From: Phymatolithon calcareum
Taxonomy: Eukaryota > Rhodophyta > Florideophyceae > Hapalidiales
Length of the DNA stretch: 64,000 nt
Assembly: GCA_977006965.1 (NCBI GenBank)
Contig: OZ345367.1
Span: 1,178,001 to 1,242,000 of the forward strand
Reading direction: 5' to 3'
This document shows positions 9,794 to 21,031 of the stretch, piece after piece. The notes under the pieces are model-generated. The model saw only the letters and a program-made list of their open reading frames with translations. It made no database searches and was not told the DNA's origin. The position numbers and the translations under genes were made by a program. The number at the start of each line of letters is the position of its first letter. The first letter of the stretch is position 1.

Positions 9794-12190
9794 TCACCAC
9801 AAGGCGCACCTCTTAGACGGGTTGTACACACTCCCCGGTTTGCATTTGAACACTCTTGCAAAGTCAGCGTTCTGGCTGAGCGGTCCCAGCACTCGAAACT
9901 CCGGCGGCGAATGTACACCGCTAAGAACGCTAAGCTTAAACACTTCAGGCCGTGTCTTCGCACAGTACGTCTGCCCGAAGGCCACAAAAAATAGCTGATG
10001 ATTGGTGAGCACTGGCGCAAGCACCGTGTTTGGTGCTCGTGCCCTTTCATCCATGTTGCCCGCAGATTTTGAAAACGCCTGGAACGCCACCTTCAATCCA
10101 TTCGCATCTGCTAAGTTCTCTCCAAGCGTCTGAGATCCTTTAAGGGTTATGTTCAATGCGTCCACGCGGAAGCCATTGAAGAGATCGACGTAGCATTGTG
10201 CCCGCTCCTTGAACCTCTGCGTAGATTGCGCTGACCACCACGTCCTGAGTCGTCCGTCCTTGTCGAATTTACGGCCCCCGTTATCGAACCCATGTGACAC
10301 TTCATGACCGACTATCGTGCCAATCGAACCGTAATTCATTGCGTCAGGAAACTGCTGCGCAAAAAACGGGTTCTGCAATATACCCGCCGGGAATACGATC
10401 TCATTATGCTGAGCGGAATAAAATGCGTTCACCGTCTGTGCGGTCGTGAACCACTCAGACTTGTCCACCGGCTTCCCTAGCTTGTCCAGGTTGCGGCGGT
10501 GTTCGTATCGCAAAAGGTCCACGATGTTTGCAGCGAAGGAAGAGTTGCCAATCGTCAACCCACTGTATGTTTTGAACTTGCTGGGGAATCCTATCTTCCA
10601 CTTCATCGCATCCAGCTTGTCCTTCGCTACATCTCGAGTCGCCTTATCCATCCAGTCCTGTCCGTCAAGATTTGCGCGGAATTGCATACCAATCTCAAGT
10701 GAAAGGCGTTCAGCGATTTTCTTTTGAGCCTCTCCAAAGTACTTACGCACATAAGCCGCACCCACAGCGTCACCAAGAAATGATGAAGTGCCGCGCACGC
10801 AAGTTTCTGGACGCTCTGGTTGCTTCGTGGTACCTGTCAGCACACGCGAGAACTCTATACTCTTGTTGTAGATGCCCTCACCTAGAATGCCGCTGGCAGC
10901 GTAGGCACCGACAAGTCTCGCCGCAAGAAATGCTTTGGCCGAATTCCTCCAAGACAAGTCCGTCTTAACACGTTCCATCATTTCGCCTACTTTGAAAAAG
11001 TACTTCGCATCGGAAATGACCACGGTGCCGTTCAGAGCGCTGACGTTCAAATTTAAGGCATGGATATAGGAGGCGAAAGAGAGTGAAGGCGGGAGATCAG
11101 TCAACTTAACTTCATTGTTCACCTTATCTGGATTGCGCTGCTCCTCCACCGACAAAGTCACGGCGGCAAGCTCCTTTTCGAATTGAAAAGCGTCTTTAAC
11201 GACCTCCGTGTAATTGGAAGACGAAATAAGTCCCGCGTGACCAGCGACTTCCAGCAGTGCTTCACCATAGCGAAGATGCGCGCCAACCAGCGCACGGGTA
11301 GCAGGATCTGTGGCGTTATACATTCCTCGATGCGGAAGGCCCATGACAAATTGAGACAGAGAGAATACATGTTTGTTGGGATCTTTAAGGTCTACTGCCA
11401 CCCTGGCTGAAAATGGGCCTGACACCCGGGTATCATGTAGAGCAGCAATCGCAGAAGCGAACGACGGGGAATCCGTAATGTTGTCAAAGACGTCAATGAA
11501 CGGGGATAGCGGACGAACGTTAAGCGGGCCTGTACTGAAGCCTTTCATACAAGACGCAAAAAACCTGCCGGCAATGGCATTGGGATGGTGCGGTTTCTGC
11601 AAATCGACCTCGATGAGAGCTCGCAAATTGCGCTCAATTGCGTCCCTAACAGTTGTGCTGGAGCGGAGAATAGACGAACGGTCAGCGGGGATAGTATTGT
11701 TGCTGATCCAATTGCCGCAGGAATACCGATAGAAGTCAGTACAAGGGTCCACGGAACGGTTCATGGCGGAGAGCACAGTCTTTCCGATGCACTGAGGTGT
11801 GGTACATTCATCATTTTCCGCGCGCTGTGCTTGCTGCTCACGCAGCATCTCGCGCTCCATGCGTTTCTTCTCATTTTGCTCACGCGCTAATTCTTGCTCT
11901 CGACGCAATCGTTCGTGCTTCTCTTGCTTGCGCTGACGGTCAATGTCCTGCTTTTTGAGCAGACGCTTCCGTTCAATAACATTGCGCGAAAGGTTGCTCT
12001 TGACGCCATTGAGCTCCCGCAGTTGGCGCTCCTTCTTGCACAATGACCGCTGCGACTGTGACGCGCGAGAGCGGTTGGCGTGGGCAGGTGTGGCTTCGAT
12101 GCGAGCATGCAGCACGACGACTTGGAGCAGGAGCAAAGAGATGAGCAGGGGAAATCGGGTACAATGTGAATGAAGAGAGCAGAAGGTCAT
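9794..12190 (-). CDS. M13 (neprilysin-like) zinc metallopeptidase
   Basis: An intronless 798-codon gene for a membrane-bound or secreted endopeptidase of family M13, which cleaves peptides outside the cell or in the secretory lumen. The N-terminus has a hydrophobic segment (LLISLLLLQVVVLHA, about residues 14-28) acting as signal peptide or anchor. A highly charged, probably coiled-coil stretch follows (about 45-125, Arg/Glu/Lys/Gln-rich) that is unusual for the family. The peptidase part starts near CTTPQCIGK. It contains the substrate-binding NAFYS, the zinc motif HEVSH (629-633) and GENLAD with the third ligand Glu (691) and an Asp (695). It ends with CALW, matching the family's closing CxxW. 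All catalytic residues are present. Length is close to the family's usual 700-800. The charged linker may act as a spacer at the cell surface. Confidence 0.95.
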   Translation of the reverse strand: MTFCSLHSHCTRFPLLISLLLLQVVVLHARIEATPAHANRSRASQSQRSLCKKERQLRELNGVKSNLSRNVIERKRLLKKQDIDRQRKQEKHERLRREQELAREQNEKKRMEREMLREQQAQRAENDECTTPQCIGKTVLSAMNRSVDPCTDFYRYSCGNWISNNTIPADRSSILRSSTTVRDAIERNLRALIEVDLQKPHHPNAIAGRFFASCMKGFSTGPLNVRPLSPFIDVFDNITDSPSFASAIAALHDTRVSGPFSARVAVDLKDPNKHVFSLSQFVMGLPHRGMYNATDPATRALVGAHLRYGEALLEVAGHAGLISSSNYTEVVKDAFQFEKELAAVTLSVEEQRNPDKVNNEVKLTDLPPSLSFASYIHALNLNVSALNGTVVISDAKYFFKVGEMMERVKTDLSWRNSAKAFLAARLVGAYAASGILGEGIYNKSIEFSRVLTGTTKQPERPETCVRGTSSFLGDAVGAAYVRKYFGEAQKKIAERLSLEIGMQFRANLDGQDWMDKATRDVAKDKLDAMKWKIGFPSKFKTYSGLTIGNSSFAANIVDLLRYEHRRNLDKLGKPVDKSEWFTTAQTVNAFYSAQHNEIVFPAGILQNPFFAQQFPDAMNYGSIGTIVGHEVSHGFDNGGRKFDKDGRLRTWWSAQSTQRFKERAQCYVDLFNGFRVDALNITLKGSQTLGENLADANGLKVAFQAFSKSAGNMDERARAPNTVLAPVLTNHQLFFVAFGQTYCAKTRPEVFKLSVLSGVHSPPEFRVLGPLSQNADFARVFKCKPGSVYNPSKRCALW

Positions 12191-14463
12191 GGCTCACATG
12201 GATTTGGAACGAAATGGATGTCGGGATCAGGCGAGGAAGTGTGGTACGTTGTGAACAGAAGTCCGTGCTAAGGCATGACGAGAGAGGGCGAAGCAGTCAA
12301 GTACAACATTGCAGCGCGCGTGAAAACAGTTTGTTTGTGACAAGGTGCTGTGCAGTGCACAGCACTGTCTGTTTGTGTTCCGTAATGCAGAAATAGGGTG
12401 TACAGTATCAATTTATGCTTTCTGCCAGTTTGCTGCAGTGTTGCAATGCCCCTCTGCTGATGAAAGATACAGTATGGAACAGTATATGAAACGCAGTGTG
12501 CTTTGCTGCGACCTTCAAATTGCCATACCTTCGTTTTCAGCGCAACTCGTGAATGTGGAGGTCCGACCCGCTCGCGAGTTGGTCCTGGAACAAATGACTT
12601 CTTCAACTGGAAGAAGTCAAGTCCCTTGGGATTGATGACTAGCAATGGTGCAGGAGCTCTTGTCCCAACAATGTCGAAAAGAAGTCGAACTCTCATGCGC
12701 AATTCCAACGCCGCAGGAGCCCTACCGTATAGTTTTATATACGAGGGGCCTCCTGCAGGCACGCCGCCCAAAATATCAGAGAATTCAATTTCACAGCGGG
12801 GGGGGGCGCGTATGATAAGAGCGGCGTGAGAGGAGGCTCGCAGAGTGTCTTGACCTAGAATTTGATTAAAAACGAAGCCTGTCGAGTGAATCAAGCCCCA
12901 CTTGGAAGCAACAAAGATTAACTACTGTAGGAGCTGTGCGTCACTTGCGTGCAAAACTTGTGCAGTGCACAGCGCGGAAGGGGACTGCGGGAAAAATGGT
13001 TACATAGGCCCCATGATGTGTGTTATCAGCATAATGCCGACGGCTAATGGTTTAGCATCGCGAGCCTCAACAGTCCAAATTAATCAGTGAGATAGGTGGA
13101 GACGGAAGAAGAGTCTTACTGTAACAGAGTGAAAGAATCGTGGTTTTAATAAAACCGACTTGGCAACTCACGAGCGATGGCAAACCACGAGGTACCCCCA
13201 CATTGCTGCTCTGCAATTGCATGTCCCGCCACTACAGCAGCATGATGATAATGCTCAGCCATATGGAGCCATGTCACGTTCGGTGTCAGCGTTTCCTTAT
13301 AACGTCAAGAAAAGACTGACGACAATCGATGATGAAACAGTCGACAAGGGAGCCGAGCAGTTCCTTCGGACAATGAACAAGGCTGGGCCGAGATTGAGTA
13401 TGAAGAGATACTCGAAAGCAGGCTTCCAAGGCTCGCCTCATGCGAAGAAAGCACTCCGTCGCAGTTGGCGACTTCACGACGCTATACGAGCAGACACAGA
13501 ACCATTTGCTCAATGCACTCTATTTTAATTTCCTTTGAACGCGCGGAAGGTGGTATTCTGCGGAAACCAGCATGGACCAAGCAAGAGGAATAAGTGCGGG
13601 TCAAGCCATCCATACTATCTTTTGTAGCTACAAGAGAGACGTCAGCAAGCATCCACCTACAGGAGCTGGAATACACGTTCGCATAAGAGAAGTACATACC
13701 TTCCCCGAATTGCACCACTTCGTACATTTTTACCAAACTTAGCTCACATATTACGGATAAACATCAATACTTTAGTCGTCTTGGGAAGTCTCCCAGTCAA
13801 TCCCGTGGCCAATGTAGTGCCGCGGCTTCTCAAGGCCCCTCGGCGTCAAAAGTGAACGGATTTTGGTTGTGTCCTCGACTAGTTCAGCGTCAAAACCGTC
13901 ATGACCCTCCGCACTGTACACTGCTTAATGCTCGGCTGTGTGAGTTTGTAAACTCTACGATTACCACGTTTCCTACAAACATTATAGTGCTTGAACTGCT
14001 GTAAGAGCGATAGTCCATTCAGCGGTGTGGAATGGACATTAACTTTAAAATGTCATGTGGAGCTAGCGAAACCGGCGCACTGGCAGCCAGAGCTGTTGCA
14101 GTCATTGTCATTTTCGAACGTTCTAGGAGGATTTTCGAATAAGCTCAGTACTTTTATGAAATATAGGTTTGGAACATAACCTTGAAGAGTCCCGGAGCAA
14201 GTGCATCGTTGCGCTAATTTTGACTTTGACACGCTGCGCAGCGTTTCAGACGCTCCCGAGGAATTTCATTTCATTGCTTCCGCCAACAACAGACTTAGGA
14301 AAGGAACAACCTTTCTCTTATTGATCTTTCCCACAAAATCAATGTAGACAGTAATATTCATATCTTATTCTGCATGCCCGCTGCGAAGAGCTGCTCCCAG
14401 AAAGAAACTATAAGCAACTGACGCAAGACAGCACTGCCGTCTGGAGTCCTTACACGCCACACT
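12191..14463. other. intergenic region between M13 gene and UTP18
   Basis: This holds the likely promoter of the M13 gene and the 3' flank of UTP18. A 21-bp palindrome (GTGCTGTGCA-G-TGCACAGCAC) lies at 12345-12365. A 208-codon minus-strand frame (12268-12894) lacks an initial ATG and any recognised domain. A 122-codon plus-strand frame (13160-13528) is likewise unassigned. Confidence 0.35.
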
Positions 14464-16011
14464 TTAGTTAGCCGGATACGCTGACAAGCGATAGAGATGA
14501 GCATCGCCCTTATCGTTCCCAACAGCCAGATACCCACCGCCCGGACTGAATGCAAGTGCCTGCACTCGCCGAAGCGCAGAAGCTGGGGTGGGCCAATTTG
14601 AAAACACCGTCATGCTCGGCGTATGCACAAGACGAATCGCATCTTTCACGGTCCGCGATGCAACAGCAAGGATTTTGCCGTCGCGGTTAAACGCAGTGCA
14701 GAAAACAGATGTTGTAAGGTTATCAATGGTCTTCACCGGCGTTCCCGTGCGGATACTCCCGAATTCATTTTGCCGCCCTTGCCCTAGCTCTTTCTTGTCG
14801 TACACGTTCACAATGCCCGTGTCTGCACCGACAGCATAATAATCCGGAGAAACGCTAATCGCGGTGCTGTGAACAGTGCCCTCATCGCGGTGCTGGTCAA
14901 CGCATTCCATTTTGCGTGCGTCCCACAGGTGCACGATACCGGTGCGGGTCGTCGTGTACAAGTAGTTGTCATTCACAGGGTCAAAGGCGGCAGAGGTGAG
15001 CTGACCGGGGACGTGAATGTGGCCAATTTGCTGCATACTTTTATCAGCGACCAGAGTAATGCGCCCGCTATCGCTCAAGAACGCAAGGATAGAACCATCT
15101 GCAGTCGTTACAAACTGATTCCGCACATCGCTCGCCATCTTAATTCTTTTTGTAGATTTCCAGTCTTTAACCAGCCCAGGAAGCCTTGAAATTGTCCCAG
15201 AATTCATGTCGAACTTATATAAATGACGTTGCGTACCCGAGATAACGACAGAGTCACCACCGCCTGTAAAATGTGCTGACGAAATTTCCAAGTCCTTCAC
15301 CTTGATGCCCTGAATCTTTGCATTGCGTCGTCCATCGACTTGGAAAATGCGCAGTGTCCGATCCAATCCGGCAGTGAGCACGAGTTTACCGCTTGGGTGG
15401 AACTCCACATTGTTCGTAATCGACTTATTCGGCGCCTCGGAGTTAACGTTTTGCATTCGGATGATGCCGACAGTGCCGGGTGTCAAAACATTCTTCTTCT
15501 TTGCGACAAGAACTTGAGCAGATTGTCGCGTTCGCTTGCTCATAATTTGACCAGATTTCTGCAACAGACGTTGCACGTTTCGGGAGAGTCCGTCATCATC
15601 CTCAAACTCTTGCTCCGACTCTGAATCGCCCGAGTCACTGAGCTTGGATTCAGACGGAAGGCGCGCCCAATCCCCAGTCCCACTGGTTTTTGCGGCGACT
15701 TTCTCCACGTAAAAGTTTCGAATTCGCTCAGCGTAATCAGAGGTTGAGATGCTCCTCTCGCCCATCTTTTTTCGAAACTTGCGCGTGCGCCGTCGCTCCG
15801 CAATATTGACTTTGTATTTCGCATCGTCTTCATCAACCCATGCAGCTGTCCGCTTTCTTTGTCGTTTCTCCGACGACGACCCTTCACCGCCGTTGTCGCT
15901 CGGAGTTTCCTGAATATGCTGCTCATCGTTCTCTTTCACATTCCATGCCGCAGAACTAACTTCACCGCTTGCACCACTTCTGTCGACGAAAAAGGGCACA
16001 ACCTCACTCAT
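14464..16011 (-). CDS. U3 snoRNP / small-subunit processome protein UTP18
   Basis: A 515-residue WD40 protein of the U3 snoRNA-associated Utp18 family, part of the nucleolar complex that processes 18S pre-rRNA. The acidic/basic N-terminal part has the family-typical AAWVDEDD box followed by a basic helix (ERRRTRKFRKKMGE). From about residue 190 the beta-propeller repeats begin, with FHPSGKLVLTAGLDRTLRIF, LYTTTRTGIVHLWDARKM and, near the end, VFSNWPTP followed by AFSPGGGYLAVGNDKGDAHL. These C-terminal signatures identify Utp18 among WD40 proteins. The open frame extends 39 codons upstream to 16128. The ATG at 16011 is preferred because the protein then begins MSEVVPFF and the upstream codons show no conservation-like features. 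No intron. Confidence 0.93.
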   Translation of the reverse strand: MSEVVPFFVDRSGASGEVSSAAWNVKENDEQHIQETPSDNGGEGSSSEKRQRKRTAAWVDEDDAKYKVNIAERRRTRKFRKKMGERSISTSDYAERIRNFYVEKVAAKTSGTGDWARLPSESKLSDSGDSESEQEFEDDDGLSRNVQRLLQKSGQIMSKRTRQSAQVLVAKKKNVLTPGTVGIIRMQNVNSEAPNKSITNNVEFHPSGKLVLTAGLDRTLRIFQVDGRRNAKIQGIKVKDLEISSAHFTGGGDSVVISGTQRHLYKFDMNSGTISRLPGLVKDWKSTKRIKMASDVRNQFVTTADGSILAFLSDSGRITLVADKSMQQIGHIHVPGQLTSAAFDPVNDNYLYTTTRTGIVHLWDARKMECVDQHRDEGTVHSTAISVSPDYYAVGADTGIVNVYDKKELGQGRQNEFGSIRTGTPVKTIDNLTTSVFCTAFNRDGKILAVASRTVKDAIRLVHTPSMTVFSNWPTPASALRRVQALAFSPGGGYLAVGNDKGDAHLYRLSAYPAN

Positions 16012-16717
16012 CTTGCTCTCACGATGGATTCTACAGTGTTCAATAGCGCCAAGTTGAGCAATGGGGCGCTCGGCCGGCGTCTCTTTCCTCCCACTGAGCA
16101 TCCATGAATTCAACAGCACTGATACCACTGTTGATATTTTACCCCAAACAGTGATATTATATCAATGAAGTATAGAATATCAATCAACTAAAATCATGCA
16201 AGGACTGATATTCTATTTATTATGATACATCAACGGTCAGAAATATTCAGTAGAACTTTCTGAAGTAAAATTAATTAGGAAAAAATTGTGGACTCTATCG
16301 ATAAAGCTCGACACAATCAACACGAGTGCTCGAAAACGCATCTGCAGTCGTTGATACTATATGAAAGTTCTGATATTATTTGATATCGCAAAAAAAGGCT
16401 AAAAATCAACTACTTAGTTAATATTGGATTATTATGGCTCAGTCCTTCCGGGATTTATTACTCTTATCATACGACATTTGTACGTATCAAAGTTGACAAT
16501 AACATATGTCTCTATAATACACGTGGCAGATTTTATTGTTTTGCAAACTCGGTGATGTCGCCAATGAGATGGCCCCGTTTGCCCACACTGCCAATAAAAA
16601 AGAACCGCTGTTGACAACGGCGAATGTAAATATTTCGTCGACTCCAGATCGCCAATGACAAGGCCTCGCCGTAACTTGGCCTTCAAACCCGGCAAGCTTG
16701 AGACCCAAAGCTGGAGG
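16012..16717. other. AT-rich spacer between UTP18 and symplekin genes
   Basis: UTP18 promoter and symplekin 3' flank. From 16130 to 16390 it carries at least seven TGATA/TATCA motifs, including the palindromic TGATATTATATCA near 16152 and TGATATTATTTGATATC near 16369. No gene is seen. Confidence 0.5.
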
Positions 16718-19700
16718 TCATGCAGGAGTTCGGTGTGCTCTTAACAAAGCAGTTTTAATGACCTTCAAGTGCTTCGCCGGTATCATCTTCGCAAATCTTG
16801 GATGGGCCGCATGTGCTCGGAAAACTTCAAGAAGAGTCGGTTTTTGCAAGAATGCTTGATCCAATTGAGCTGCAGGCAGACGAAGCAGAATTTTTCCTGG
16901 CTCCTTAATTTCTGCACAATAGCGCAAGAAGTCGTTCCACAATGTCTCATTTGTCCATACTTTCTTACTGATTAGTGGTACCAAGATTGTTTCATTAAGG
17001 TACCTCTCTCGATCGCTGTGAAATGTCCGAGTTAGTAGCACAGTGTTCATCAGTAACGGCGATACCGGCGTGCGACCAATCAGCTGCTGCAGTGCTTGAG
17101 CCACAACACCTTGCTTGAAAATGGCTTTCATTTCGAAGCAAGCTTGAATAGCATTGGAAACAGCAGGGGAGCTGCCTAGAGCATGTAGTTCCACCAACAA
17201 ATCAACCGGCGATAGCGCCGGTGGCTGGTTTTCCATGATGACTCTTGTCATTTGTTTGAACGACTTTGTTGAGGAGGGTACTTCAGTCGCCACAGTCGTT
17301 TCGTCTTCATTTTCTTGTACGCTGGAAGAGGGCTTGAACGACAAATTGACAAGGTCGCCGAGAAAGGCTACTAACGCCTCTCGCAACAGCCCCGATAAAA
17401 CAGCTTCGAGGAATCGGGCATCTCCACTCATCCTGAATCGATCACACGCCGCATCGACAATTGCACCTGACGGTCTTCCATACTTCTTTACGATTCCGTT
17501 AAGCACCGTTAACGCCAATTCTTCAACGCCATCAGGACCACGACTGTCGCTTTCCCTCTCTTTCGACTTTCCTCTTATAAGGGCGACTGCGGATTCGGAA
17601 CTGGTACCAAGCTGGCCACCCAACTGTTTTGCATGCTTCAGTAACACGCCTTGCGCCACTTGGTTTGCGGTCAAGTAGCATTTCGCCATATCATGTAAAA
17701 GCTCGTGCTTTTGCGCACACAACGCCGTGAAAAGCCATGCACGTCTCTCCAAGTCAAGAACATAGGAGCCGTCCAAATCCAATCTGCTGATACTTGTAGT
17801 TAGACTGTGAAGAGTAAACTCTTCTATTCTTGAGGGCACTTCTCCTTGCATTTCGGCAAAGAGTTTATCAGCCACCAACCGGATGGATGGGCCACGAATG
17901 ACTTCGTCGGCATCAATGGCCAGATCTAGCAAAATATTCAATGCCATGCTCCTGTCTTTGCCGCATCTTTCCATCACAATGTCTCGCAACGCTTTTAGGG
18001 CAGTTGCATTCTGAGAGACATCGCGGCATGATTCGCGAAGCATTTCGATGACGTTTTTGGGAATCAACGGTGCGTCCACTATCATACGAGTGAAGTGGGT
18101 ATCATCCGTGGCATTCCTTGCCTGAAGCTTCTTCAAGATCGAGGACAGCAGCATTTCGTAGACTGCGCATCGCTGGACGACAATATCATCCTTTTTGTCC
18201 TTCAGTAGTTCTACATCCGGCACTCCAGACGCAGGGCTAGCTGAGTCTACGTTGAGAGAGGTAACAGCGTCGCCACCCTCAGTTCCAGCATCTCTTCCAC
18301 TCGCATCCGCCTGTCCGGATTCAGATATAACATTAGCTTCAGACTTTACAAAAGTGCCAAATGCCATCTTTTTACAAGAAGCGGGAGATGCTTCCACTTG
18401 CAATGCTAATGCATTCGACCGCTGCTTTGACAACAGCAGTAAATTCAGCCTTGCAACTTCAATATCTTGTTCCGATCTTCCAGTTCTGTCTGCGAAAAGC
18501 ACGGCATGGAGCCATGCTAATGCAAGTTCACCACGTGACTCAATTTTATCGACAATAAAAGTGCATGCAGCATCGCACAGCTGTCGAGACATTTCGGTGT
18601 CATTGAACGAAATTTCGGCAAGTTGCTTCGCGAGAACCAAGTCTCTGAGCGGACCAGCACCGCTGGCCAGTGCTGTTTTTTCGCGCTCTAGTATTGACTG
18701 GCAGCATTGGTAAAGCAATCGCACAGAGCCGTCTTTTGAAAGCTTTAGTGGCACCACCGGAGGCGCATTGCGGCGCACAGGAGCAGATCTACGAACTGGT
18801 GCAACAGCAGTCTGACCAGGTAGCTCCGCTTCCGCCACAATTACGTTTTCCGCTTTGCGCGGCCGTTTCTGCAATCGAGGGTCATGGACTTCAGTCGCAT
18901 TAACTACGTCCGTAGAGAATGGAGGAGGGGGGATGCGAGAGAGATTTGGATCATCTGGGGTATCAAGCAGCAAACGAGTCATGACAAAGTGCACTACCTC
19001 GTTGGGGGGCATGCTTCGAATAATATACTCTGCATACGAAAACGCTTCGTTCGCTGGAACAAACTGTCTCGGTATGGGAACATCAGGAGCTCTGGGCCGT
19101 TTCAGGGAACTCGATATGGGAGCAGCAATAGGCTGGACGGCTGTGGCGACAAGTCTTGCCTTCTGTTCGCCGGCTCGGGCGGCGGCCTGGGCTCGTTCGT
19201 GTTTCTGAGCCCTTTCAAATTGCCAGATTTCATTTGCGGCGCCAACAACTTCGGCATTATTTCTGGTATGAGGATATGCACGGGCAGCGAGCAGAGTCAA
19301 CCGCAAAGTCATAATGATACTTCGACGTTCACCTTCCGACAATCGCAAAAAAGCGGGAGACGGCGGACCCCGCGAACCGGTTATGGCAAATACAGCCAGG
19401 AGCAAAGGGGGTACCGTCATATCAAGAATTTTGTCTCTTCTTTTCATTAAATTACCGAGTACAGACAATGCCGTCATCAAGGACGCACACGCGACCCTTG
19501 ATTTTGGAATGTACACAGATTCGGACGGTGGTAAGGGAGGGGGTGTCACACCCAAGCCGGCATAGATTAGACCTGCCACCATGGAAACACATCGTTTCCC
19601 CTCCATTTCCAGTTGCACAAGATTCAGCAAAGGGTGATTAAGCGCGCGATAGGCGGCATAATTGAGGGTGAAGTGTTCGGGACTTGCGCGTCCCTCAGAA

Positions 19701-20248
19701 TAACTGAGAGCAAGAATAACAGTCTCGGTAAACTTTGTAGCAGCCTTTTGAATGCCTGCATCCGGTGAATCCATCAATTCCACAACTTTTTTCTGGATTT
19801 CAAGCCATTGATGAAGATTAACCGTCGGAAAATCCGTCGGTCCGTCGCCCACACCAACACTGACAACATATCCGAGAACCTTGCGAAACAACGTTGTCAA
19901 GGCACGCACTCCGCGCTTAATGACCAGAACATGATGATCGGCCAGGGTGCGAAATAAATACGGCATGCACACAATAATGAAAGACTTGATATCGCGCAGG
20001 CATAATTCCTCAACTACTTGGGCCACGAGAGCACGGGCAACAGGATTCTCGTCGATGATTCCGATGTCACATAGCGCGACAAGAACGGGATGTAGATGTT
20101 CGGGTATCGCACGGGCTCGACGAGCGTCGAGTAAAGCGGCGCGGGCACTGTCAAGAGCACCGACTCGGTCTTCTGTGTTCACAGCACGATCGCGAGCTTC
20201 TTGCAGGTAAGCGTGCGCCCGGTGAAGCGCAGCATCAGCCGCTGACAT
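16718..20248 (-). CDS. symplekin, mRNA 3'-end processing scaffold
   Basis: A 1176-residue intronless gene. Symplekin (yeast Pta1) scaffolds the cleavage and polyadenylation machinery in the nucleus. The N-terminal 400 residues are helical HEAT-type repeats, for example LVALCDIGIIDENPVARALV and MPYLFRTLADHHVLVIKRGV. The middle is low-complexity (Ala/Pro/Arg-rich, about 400-560, with several KRP/RKR patches). The last 170 residues match the symplekin C-terminal domain: PPALSPVDLLVELHALG, then LMNTVLLTRTFHSDRERYL and LISKKVWTNETLWNDFLRY. The frame is open for 54 further codons to 20410. The ATG at 20248 is chosen because MSAADAALHRAHAYLQEAR starts a regular helix, whereas the upstream extension looks like translated leader. 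Length agrees with plant and animal symplekins. Confidence 0.93.
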   Translation of the reverse strand: MSAADAALHRAHAYLQEARDRAVNTEDRVGALDSARAALLDARRARAIPEHLHPVLVALCDIGIIDENPVARALVAQVVEELCLRDIKSFIIVCMPYLFRTLADHHVLVIKRGVRALTTLFRKVLGYVVSVGVGDGPTDFPTVNLHQWLEIQKKVVELMDSPDAGIQKAATKFTETVILALSYSEGRASPEHFTLNYAAYRALNHPLLNLVQLEMEGKRCVSMVAGLIYAGLGVTPPPLPPSESVYIPKSRVACASLMTALSVLGNLMKRRDKILDMTVPPLLLAVFAITGSRGPPSPAFLRLSEGERRSIIMTLRLTLLAARAYPHTRNNAEVVGAANEIWQFERAQKHERAQAAARAGEQKARLVATAVQPIAAPISSSLKRPRAPDVPIPRQFVPANEAFSYAEYIIRSMPPNEVVHFVMTRLLLDTPDDPNLSRIPPPPFSTDVVNATEVHDPRLQKRPRKAENVIVAEAELPGQTAVAPVRRSAPVRRNAPPVVPLKLSKDGSVRLLYQCCQSILEREKTALASGAGPLRDLVLAKQLAEISFNDTEMSRQLCDAACTFIVDKIESRGELALAWLHAVLFADRTGRSEQDIEVARLNLLLLSKQRSNALALQVEASPASCKKMAFGTFVKSEANVISESGQADASGRDAGTEGGDAVTSLNVDSASPASGVPDVELLKDKKDDIVVQRCAVYEMLLSSILKKLQARNATDDTHFTRMIVDAPLIPKNVIEMLRESCRDVSQNATALKALRDIVMERCGKDRSMALNILLDLAIDADEVIRGPSIRLVADKLFAEMQGEVPSRIEEFTLHSLTTSISRLDLDGSYVLDLERRAWLFTALCAQKHELLHDMAKCYLTANQVAQGVLLKHAKQLGGQLGTSSESAVALIRGKSKERESDSRGPDGVEELALTVLNGIVKKYGRPSGAIVDAACDRFRMSGDARFLEAVLSGLLREALVAFLGDLVNLSFKPSSSVQENEDETTVATEVPSSTKSFKQMTRVIMENQPPALSPVDLLVELHALGSSPAVSNAIQACFEMKAIFKQGVVAQALQQLIGRTPVSPLLMNTVLLTRTFHSDRERYLNETILVPLISKKVWTNETLWNDFLRYCAEIKEPGKILLRLPAAQLDQAFLQKPTLLEVFRAHAAHPRFAKMIPAKHLKVIKTALLRAHRTPA

Positions 20249-21031
20249 TTCTGTGCTGACTGGTCTCAATGAAGTCGAAGGTACCTCAGGCGCCGCAGTA
20301 GGGTACGAATAACACTCATATATGATAGATAGACGAACAGTCGTGATCGGGCTGTAGAAGAGTGGGATGCTCAAGAGGTTGTTTTTCAACGGAATTTTTG
20401 CGCAAGACAAATTTTCCTATTTTTCGGGCAGTTCATTACAGTAGGACCTAACTGGATAAGGAACGTGCATTAAATACACGTTTTGAAGACCTTTCGCGTT
20501 CTATGCACGTCTATGAATGATTATCCGACACAGAGTGGACCGTCTACGTGGACAATCAAAAATTTTCCCTAATGCTGTTTTGTAAACATCTCCCTCTGTC
20601 GCAGTGCGGCAGACTGCAAGCGGTGTAGTGTTTGTTGTTGGACGGAATGAGAAGGGACACGCCCAGTGGTCGCGAGTGACAATGAAAGACTGAGCGACTT
20701 TTTATGTCCTCGAAGTAATAATCGTCGACGACTAAGTAATTAGTCTTAGTATTTATCTTCAGTTAGAGGTCCGGATCTAGAGTAATATTGCTTTCATTAA
20801 AAGGAGGTCACCGGAAGATGCCGCCGTCGCGTCGTCGTGTCTCCTTCCATGCTAGGCCACTCTGACAAGAAAGACGATAGCAAAGAAAGCTTCAGATAAC
20901 GAATTAAGTCCCTGGTTTGGGTTAAACTTGAATACTCGCAGCATCAATTTGGCAGATATCAGCCACTGTGAAGCGGAAAGCCACAAATGATGTAGACGCA
21001 ACAGAGGACGAACGGAATATTGTTGAGGAAT
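20249..21031. other. symplekin promoter region
   Basis: No gene is seen. An imperfect ~100-bp inverted repeat around 20440-20560 (GGATAAGGAACGTGCAT against a complement near 20510-20535) may be a small degraded MITE. The right half is the 3' flank of the neighbouring minus-strand gene. Confidence 0.35.

Noticed and set aside
12268-12894. 208-codon minus-strand frame
   Set aside because: No ATG at the start, no recognisable domain and no splice partner. Kept only as a remark in the intergenic entry.
20440-20560. Small pogo-like MITE in the symplekin promoter
   Set aside because: The ends are only partly complementary and no target duplication is seen.
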